Assembly (NCBI RefSeq): GCF_009363275.1
Contig: NZ_CP045324.1
Span: forward strand, 2,046,001-2,110,000
Direction: 5' to 3'
DNA from: Marinobacter sp. THAF197a
GTDB taxonomy: Bacteria > Pseudomonadota > Gammaproteobacteria > Pseudomonadales > Oleiphilaceae
Length of the DNA: 64,000 bases
The notes beneath the pieces were generated by a model that was given only the letters and a program-made list of their open reading frames with translations, had not been told where the DNA came from and made no database searches. Of this stretch, positions 59,274 to 64,000 are shown one piece after another. Positions within the stretch are counted from its first letter, which is position 1. Each line of letters begins with the position of its first letter. A program made the translations under genes and the position numbers.

Positions 59274-60733
59274 TGCTGCCTCTGTTAAATATCCTTCCAG
59301 TTATCCAAATACTCGGTTTCCTACTGATTTTGCTCAGTTTACTGATGACGCTGCCAGTAAATCTCCTAATGTTCGGTGATACACCGGATTGGCTGGCTTT
59401 CGTGAAGTCCGCCAGTATCTGTTGCGCTGTTGGCCTGTTATGTTTTTTTGGAGCGGGCGGAAAACGCCGCCATGCCCTAAAACAAAGGCAAATGTTTATC
59501 CTGACCGTATCTGCCTGGATTTTTATTCCATTATTCTCAAGCCTGCCGTTATTGTTGAGTGATCTTGACCTGAGTATTACAGACGCATTCTTCGAAAGCA
59601 TCTCTGGCGTGACAACCACGGGCTCTACGGTAATGAGTGGGTTAGACCACCTCCCGGGAGACATTCTGCTCTGGCGATCGATCATGCAATGGATGGGAGG
59701 TATCGGCATCATTGGCATGGCCGTAGCGATTCTTCCATTTCTCCGAATTGGTGGTATGCGGCTGTTCGCTACGGAATCTTCAGAGTGGACGGAGAAAGCC
59801 GTGCCGCGCACGAACCGTCTTGCGAGGGGGCTGGTTGCCAGTTATCTGGTGCTGACATTTGGCTGCATCCTAACATACTGGGCCTTGGGCATGGATCTAT
59901 TCAACGCAGTGAACCATGCCCTGACAACCGTATCCACCGGCGGCTATTCCACATCAGATAGCTCGATGGGGCAGTTTGACCAACTTTCGATACTCTTTGC
60001 TGCGAGTATTTTCATGATGCTCGGCGGTATTCCATTTTTCCTGTTCGTCAGACTATTGAACGGGCAAGTTCAGCCGTTACTGCGCGATCAGCAAATTCAC
60101 TTTTTCCTAAAGTTCCTGTTTCTGATTGCAGCCGTTATTGCCGTATACCGCATCTGGAATGACGGAACGTTTCCACTGGATGCGTTTGTGCACGCGCTAT
60201 TCAATGTGACATCGGTTGTAACGACAACGGGCTACGCTTCTCAGGATTATTCGCTATGGGGACCTCTGGTCGTGGTCCTGTTTTTCTTTCTTACGTTTGT
60301 GGGTGGCTGTTCCGGTTCAACAAGTGGTGGCATGAAGATCTTCCGGTTCCAGCTATCCATGCTGCTACTGCGGGAGCAGGTATCCAGATTGCTCCACCCA
60401 AGAGCGGTTATAGCAAGGCATTACAACGGGCGGATCATCAGTGATGAAATCGTGGCGTCCAGCGTAGCGTTCTCATTTATATTCCTGGCAACGTTAGCGG
60501 TAGTGGCAGCAGTTCTTGCCGCATTGGGCCTTGACCTGGTAACCAGTTTGACGGGGGCGGCGACGGCACTCGCAAACGTGGGGCCCGGCCTTGGTGACAC
60601 CATCGGCCCTGCGGGTAATTTTCAACCATTACCAGATGCGGCAAAGTGGGTGTTGATGGTTGCCATGCTTTTAGGACGATTGGAGTTGCTGAGCGTGTTC
60701 GTGATGTTCTCACCGCAATTTTGGCGGAGCTAG
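59273..60733 (+). CDS. trkH: Trk-type potassium transporter membrane subunit, second copy
   Basis: This 486-residue paralogue of the protein at 46160-47617 shares long blocks such as GGIGIIGM, GGMRLFATESSEWT, TSVVTTTGYAS and TNVGPGLGD (here ANVGPGLGD). It keeps all four pore-loop segments. Codon use appears lower in GC than the first copy, so the two did not arise by very recent local duplication. It starts inside the stop of the small membrane gene. No TrkA gene follows. Confidence 0.93.
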   Translation: MLPLLNILPVIQILGFLLILLSLLMTLPVNLLMFGDTPDWLAFVKSASICCAVGLLCFFGAGGKRRHALKQRQMFILTVSAWIFIPLFSSLPLLLSDLDLSITDAFFESISGVTTTGSTVMSGLDHLPGDILLWRSIMQWMGGIGIIGMAVAILPFLRIGGMRLFATESSEWTEKAVPRTNRLARGLVASYLVLTFGCILTYWALGMDLFNAVNHALTTVSTGGYSTSDSSMGQFDQLSILFAASIFMMLGGIPFFLFVRLLNGQVQPLLRDQQIHFFLKFLFLIAAVIAVYRIWNDGTFPLDAFVHALFNVTSVVTTTGYASQDYSLWGPLVVVLFFFLTFVGGCSGSTSGGMKIFRFQLSMLLLREQVSRLLHPRAVIARHYNGRIISDEIVASSVAFSFIFLATLAVVAAVLAALGLDLVTSLTGAATALANVGPGLGDTIGPAGNFQPLPDAAKWVLMVAMLLGRLELLSVFVMFSPQFWRS

Positions 60734-60818
60734 AGCAAGCTGTGTGTGAGGTACCATAAATAATCCATGGCGATGGGTTAGTCGTACTATCACCATCTAC
60801 TTGCTAGGCGACAAAACA

Positions 60819-61643
60819 ATGAACAAAGTAGCCCTTCAAATCGTCACGTTTCTTGGCGCTCTATCATGTTATGGATCAGTAAATGCAACGGAGGCGAGAA
60901 CCGCGCTCGTTCCACTTCCTTCCATTGACGATTTTACAAATGGCGATGGTTGGGGTTTTGGGCTTGGGTTGGGTGTTGAGTATGAGACTGCCTACGAGGG
61001 ATCCGACGAATTTGAATTTGAGGTCGACCCAGCGGGCGGTGTTCAGTACCGGACCGGCGATCACCTGTTTTTCTGGGCAGGCGAAGCAATTGGCTGGCGG
61101 ACACTGGTAAAGGATACCTGGTTGTTTCAATCATCCATCGGCTATGAAGAAGGCCGTGAAGAAGGTGACTCAGACGATGGCAGACTGGACGGTCTAGGCG
61201 ATTCACGTTCCGGAGTCACCGTGCTGCTGGAAGTGCGCCATGCGCTGACGGAAGACTGGCGTTACTTTCTGGATGGCCGTGTCTTAACAGGCGAGGTCGG
61301 TACACTGGGAATTTTCGGGGCAGGAACCTGCCTGGCCTGCAAGCCCAACGGCACTGGCTGGGAAGTGGGTGCGGTTGTTACGTTCCACGATGGCAAGCTT
61401 GCCAACCGTGACTTTGGCGTGACCACACAACAGTCCATAGATTCCGGCCTACCGGCAACCGATGTTGATAGCGGGTATAGATCAACAGGGTTCAATGTTA
61501 GCTACCGTAATTACTTGCACAAGAACTGGCAGATCTTCGGTGAGGCTCTTTACGAAGCCTTTGGGAGTGAGGTTTCAGACAGCCCGATCACGCGCAACAA
61601 TTACGAGGCGGAGATTGGTGTTGGCTTCATTTATGTTTTCTAG
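60819..61643 (+). CDS. MipA/OmpV family outer membrane protein
   Basis: This 274-residue protein has a signal peptide (about 1-22, GALSCYGSVNATEA) and repeated amphipathic strands of an outer membrane barrel. It has the MipA/OmpV features GLGLGVEYETAYEGSDEFEFE near the start and the terminal GVGFIYVF. MipA is a scaffold for murein synthesis enzymes in E. coli; other members respond to antibiotics or osmolarity. I start at the ATG at 60819, which leads into the signal peptide. It is the last gene before dif. Confidence 0.85.
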   Translation: MNKVALQIVTFLGALSCYGSVNATEARTALVPLPSIDDFTNGDGWGFGLGLGVEYETAYEGSDEFEFEVDPAGGVQYRTGDHLFFWAGEAIGWRTLVKDTWLFQSSIGYEEGREEGDSDDGRLDGLGDSRSGVTVLLEVRHALTEDWRYFLDGRVLTGEVGTLGIFGAGTCLACKPNGTGWEVGAVVTFHDGKLANRDFGVTTQQSIDSGLPATDVDSGYRSTGFNVSYRNYLHKNWQIFGEALYEAFGSEVSDSPITRNNYEAEIGVGFIYVF

Positions 61644-61709
61644 TTTTGGGTGAGGGAGAGGTAAACGATTCTGTGTCTCCTGCAAAAGCGACATCCTGGT
61701 CTATACCGT

Positions 61710-61737
61710 ATTTAACATAATATACATTATGCGCAGT
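61710..61737 (-). other. dif site (XerC/XerD chromosome-dimer resolution)
   Basis: Read on the minus strand the 28 bases match the E. coli dif site, as remembered, at 26 positions. The XerC side reads CTGCGCATAA (E. coli GGTGCGCATAA with differences at its outer end), the centre TGTATA, and the XerD side TTATGTTAAAT is identical. Dif marks the replication terminus region where FtsK and XerCD resolve dimers. It sits in a 288-base gap beside an IS3 remnant. Confidence 0.88.
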
Positions 61738-61743
61738 TGTGTG

Positions 61744-61919
61744 TGAGTCGGAATCACAGAAAGGATACTGTGCTGCTTCAGATCAGCTTCAAGCTCGGAC
61801 TGGGATTCCAGGAAGTCGGGCTTCTCCAGATCATAGCCACTGGCTGACACGCCCATCACCCGACACATCAGGCGCACTGCGTAGCACTGACAGAATCGCT
61901 CAATCGGCGCGTACTTCAC
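61744..61919 (-). pseudogene. IS3-family transposase OrfB N-terminal remnant
   Basis: The translation begins KYAPIERFCQCYAVRLMCRVMGVSASGY, the N-terminal hallmark of IS3-family OrfB (MCRVLxVSxSGY). After about 29 residues the similarity ends, and the frame closes in or next to dif. No OrfA, DDE residues or terminal inverted repeats are visible, so this is a decayed fragment. Placement beside dif fits insertions gathering at the terminus. Confidence 0.6.
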
Positions 61920-61931
61920 TGCCCCTATAAT

Positions 61932-62894
61932 TTATGTACCGAATACCATAAAACTCAGCGCCACATATACACCGTAGCCCAGCAGGAGCAACCCGCCTTC
62001 AAGTCTGCTGAGCCGGCTGCCGGTATACAGGAAAAACAACAAAATCAGCGACGTTCCCAACATGACCCATTGATCAAATTGCAGAATTCGCTCATGGACT
62101 GGAAGCGGCTGTAGCAACGCAGAAATTCCGAGTATTCCGAGCAGATTGAAAATATTGCTACCCAGGATATTCCCAATAGCAACATCGGCATGTCGGCGAA
62201 ATGCCGCGATTACCGAGATCGAAAGCTCCGGCAGAGACGTACCAACCGCAACAAGGGTCAAACCTATTACAGCTTCTGAGACACCAAGCGACTCGGCTAT
62301 TCCCACGGCCCCCTTTAAAAGCACTTGTGAGCCGACGATCAAAAGGAACAAACCCAGCACAACCGCCATGACTATCCACAGCGTTGTTTTTGGTAGAGAA
62401 GTAACCTCCTCCCCTTCAGCTATGTGTAACCCTGCAGAAGGTGCCTCCCCAAGGCGCTCGGTCCAATAAGCCCAGATCAGAAAAGCGGCGAGCGCCAAAA
62501 GGAATATAGCAGCATCAGACCTTACCAAAGCATCCCCACCGACAAGAACAATAAACAACAAGCTAGCCGCGACAACCGTGACACCATCACGCCGCAGTAC
62601 GAGCGGCTTGACAGCAAGAGGCGTAATCAGCGCGCATAAGCCCAGAATTAACAGGATGTTACTGATATTGCTTCCCACAACGTTACCGATTGCGATGTCA
62701 GGCCGCTCACTAAGAGCAGCCTCAACTGAGACCACCAGCTCTGGCGCAGACGTACCGAAACCGACAATTAACAAGCCGCTGAGCAAAGGAGAAATGCCCA
62801 GCCTATTTGCGGCTGCCAAAGATCCTCTGATAAGCGCTTCACCGCCACTAGTCAGAAGCAATACTCCGATAGCGACGAACAGCAGGTTCAGCAT
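61932..62894 (-). CDS. Calcium/sodium antiporter (CaCA family, YrbG-like)
   Basis: This 320-residue protein has about ten membrane helices and the two inverted alpha repeats of cation/Ca2+ exchangers. These are GFGTSAPELVVSVEAAL with GNVVGSNISNILLILG, and VAVGTSLPELSISVIAAF with GNILGSNIFNLLGILG. It exchanges Ca2+ for Na+ at the inner membrane. Length matches YrbG (325). It lies between the IS3 remnant and an attC-like site, so it may be the flanking chromosomal gene or a promoter-less neighbour of the cassette. Confidence 0.93.
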   Translation of the reverse strand: MLNLLFVAIGVLLLTSGGEALIRGSLAAANRLGISPLLSGLLIVGFGTSAPELVVSVEAALSERPDIAIGNVVGSNISNILLILGLCALITPLAVKPLVLRRDGVTVVAASLLFIVLVGGDALVRSDAAIFLLALAAFLIWAYWTERLGEAPSAGLHIAEGEEVTSLPKTTLWIVMAVVLGLFLLIVGSQVLLKGAVGIAESLGVSEAVIGLTLVAVGTSLPELSISVIAAFRRHADVAIGNILGSNIFNLLGILGISALLQPLPVHERILQFDQWVMLGTSLILLFFLYTGSRLSRLEGGLLLLGYGVYVALSFMVFGT

Positions 62895-62951
62895 GATTGT
62901 GATCTTCCGGTTGTGAACTTAATAAAAATTGGGTGGATCAGCCTGGACTGC

Positions 62952-63029
62952 TGTTAACGCACGGCTCACGCGCCGGTTTGGAGCCGCAAAGCGGCGGAAA
63001 ATCGGTCGCTGTGCAGCCGATTGTTAAAC
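62952..63029 (-). other. attC-like recombination site after the AlbA_2 cassette gene
   Basis: On the minus strand it opens GTTTAAC (RYYYAAC) three bases beyond the cassette stop and closes CGTTAACA. CGGCT near the left core pairs with AGCCG near the right, and a central GCCGC-TTT-GCGGC hairpin resembles the aadA attC centre. Its 78 bp equals the other site. The right core departs slightly from GTTRRRY. Confidence 0.65.
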
Positions 63030-63031
63030 CA

Positions 63032-63778
63032 TCAGTGTATGATTTTTCTTATAACTTGTTTTTTAGAAGAGATGATTTCGTATAAGAAATCTCGATAGTC
63101 ATTATCCCCAGCAAACTCCATGATCTCCCTCATAAATGAATCACTATCGAGTAGATCTTCATATTCCAACTTATCGACGTACTCGCATAGCGTTTTTAAT
63201 TGCTCCAAATGGTGCGTGAGCTCCAGAGTTGGTGTAGACGAATACTCTGTGTCAATTCTGGCATTAATCAACTGCTCTAACTGCTCGCGGTTAGCCGGAA
63301 TTGATTCAGTTCCATTTCGGACATACGCAACGTTGGATTGAATGCCAGAACCTTCTTTGAGCGCTAGCAAAGGCAAAATTTTCTCTGAATACTCAACCAT
63401 GATTACTTGGAAATTTTTACCTTCCAGTGACGGTTCTGCCTTATCGTATGAGAAATTGAATAGCTCGTAATTTAGCTGCTCTGGAACAAACTTCCTCAAC
63501 TTCTTGTTGAGATCAGCCCTGTCTTGAAGCTTTTCTAACCCCTTAGAGCTAAACTCGCCACTTTGCTCCTCTGTGACACCAAGAACAATAGCACCCCCGC
63601 CAGAGTTCCCCATTGCTAGTATATGCTTTGCCACATGCTCAAATTTAGGCCATTCCGCCTTAAAATCTAAGTAATCAGTTTCACCAATGTTTTCTTTGAG
63701 CACCTGACTCAAAAAAGCACGGGTTGGCTTTTCAAAGAACTGTCGAAACAGCTCATGCTGATTTTTCTTTAAACTCAT
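63032..63778 (-). CDS. Schlafen/AlbA_2 domain protein in an integron-type cassette
   Basis: This 248-residue protein has an AlbA_2 domain (about 20-170) with DYLDFKAEWP and MGNSGGGAIVLGVTEE, the ligand-binding pattern of Schlafen-type proteins. A helical C-terminus follows. The gene is visibly richer in A and T than its neighbours, fits between two attC-like sites and has a 31-base leader. AlbA_2 proteins are linked to RNA or nucleotide binding and some to phage defence; no activity can be assigned here. It is probably a mobile cassette. Confidence 0.85.
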   Translation of the reverse strand: MSLKKNQHELFRQFFEKPTRAFLSQVLKENIGETDYLDFKAEWPKFEHVAKHILAMGNSGGGAIVLGVTEEQSGEFSSKGLEKLQDRADLNKKLRKFVPEQLNYELFNFSYDKAEPSLEGKNFQVIMVEYSEKILPLLALKEGSGIQSNVAYVRNGTESIPANREQLEQLINARIDTEYSSTPTLELTHHLEQLKTLCEYVDKLEYEDLLDSDSFMREIMEFAGDNDYRDFLYEIISSKKQVIRKIIH

Positions 63779-63809
63779 ATTAGATCTCGATGCCGACAGT
63801 TCTCTACCT

Positions 63810-63887
63810 GTTTAACGCCCGCCATAAACGGCGCGAGGAACGAGCGTCCGGCGACCGAAGGGAGCGAATTTAATGGCCTGGTTATAT
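63810..63887 (-). other. attC-like recombination site before the AlbA_2 cassette gene
   Basis: On the minus strand it opens ATATAAC (RYYYAAC with one mismatch) and closes GGCGTTAAAC (exact GTTRRRY). The inner arms CCATTAAA and TTTATGG pair imperfectly with an extra base, a trait of attC sites. It is 78 bp. The stop of the upstream partial gene lies inside the opening core, as is common for cassette genes. Confidence 0.7.
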
Positions 63888-63998
63888 GTTGGCATGTTGC
63901 AGCTCCAGAATACCGAAAGCCGCTAGCGCCGAGATACCCACGCTGCAACCCAGGCCAAGGATGATAATTTGAATCTGCCATCTCTTGAACGTTGACAC
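63882..63998 (-). CDS. Small hydrophobic protein of the next cassette, possibly complete
   Basis: A GTG at 63998 gives 38 residues with one hydrophobic helix (IQIIILGLGCSVGISALAAFGIL), ending TAA inside the attC core. The true start may lie beyond the window. It is the 3' end of the preceding cassette. No family is recognised. Confidence 0.5.
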   Translation of the reverse strand: MSTFKRWQIQIIILGLGCSVGISALAAFGILELQHANI

Positions 63999-64000
63999 CT

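Noticed and set aside
63775..63981. Minus-strand ORF reading through the attC-like site
   Set aside because: It crosses the recombination site, while another frame stops inside the attC core as cassette genes do.
1..64000. CRISPR arrays, rRNA operons, prophage and complete insertion sequences
   Set aside because: I looked for regularly spaced repeats, rRNA motifs, phage structural genes and full transposases and saw none.

Overview
The window reads as chromosomal DNA of a marine gammaproteobacterium. Gene content and protein style point to Marinobacter or a close relative; this is inferred from protein resemblance, not from an rRNA gene. Most of it is GC-moderate, densely packed core sequence. 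The rightmost few kilobases differ: they carry a chromosome-dimer-resolution (dif) site, an IS3-type remnant and an AT-rich integron-type gene cassette. The window therefore appears to run into the replication terminus, and FtsK-orienting KOPS octamers seen by eye mostly point rightwards toward dif.

Layout. 0-3.8 kb: end of etfB, etfA, small membrane proteins and a saccharopine-dehydrogenase-like reductase. 3.8-9.5 kb: a minus-strand cydA-cydB-cydD-cydC operon, with a cyanide-insensitive (CioA-like, short Q-loop) bd oxidase next to the CydDC exporter. 9.6-15.5 kb: a methyltransferase, tRNA-Leu(UAA), an ECHDC3-like crotonase, a YadGH-like ABC exporter with a DUF192 protein, and small hypotheticals. 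15.6-22.7 kb: a probable selenium locus, made of a PhnCDE-like importer with a double-length permease, a SenB-like selenosugar synthase, an FAD-oxidoreductase/SelD fusion and a phasin-like helix-hairpin-helix protein. 22.7-31.8 kb: a PilZ-like protein, a GNAT-nitrilase fusion, a chemoreceptor with a visible FliA promoter, a periplasmic binding protein, a hotdog protein, recQ and an acyltransferase. 31.8-46.2 kb: a glycogen / alpha-glucan island (glgP1, glgA, glgB facing glgC, GH57, malQ, PilZ, SDR, glgP2). 46.2-60.7 kb: a potassium-uptake island (trkH1, kdpF-[second 26-aa peptide]-kdpABCDE, a KtrAB-like pair, trkH2). 60.8-64 kb: MipA-like outer-membrane protein, dif, IS3 remnant, CaCA antiporter, and a Schlafen/AlbA_2 cassette between two attC-like sites.

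How the genes work together. The glycogen island supplies ADP-glucose (GlgC), chain elongation (GlgA), branching (GlgB), phosphorolysis (two GlgP) and rearrangement (MalQ, GH57), i.e. a complete store-and-release cycle. The K+ island holds four transport systems; near-identical T-tract motifs resembling the E. coli KdpE site lie upstream of both kdpF and the KtrAB-like operon, suggesting one KdpE regulon. The selenium locus could import a selenium oxyanion, make selenophosphate and place selenium on a sugar; the selenoneine synthase SenA is not in the window, so the end product is unknown.

All calls come from reading the sequence and recalled family knowledge; no database search or structure prediction was run.
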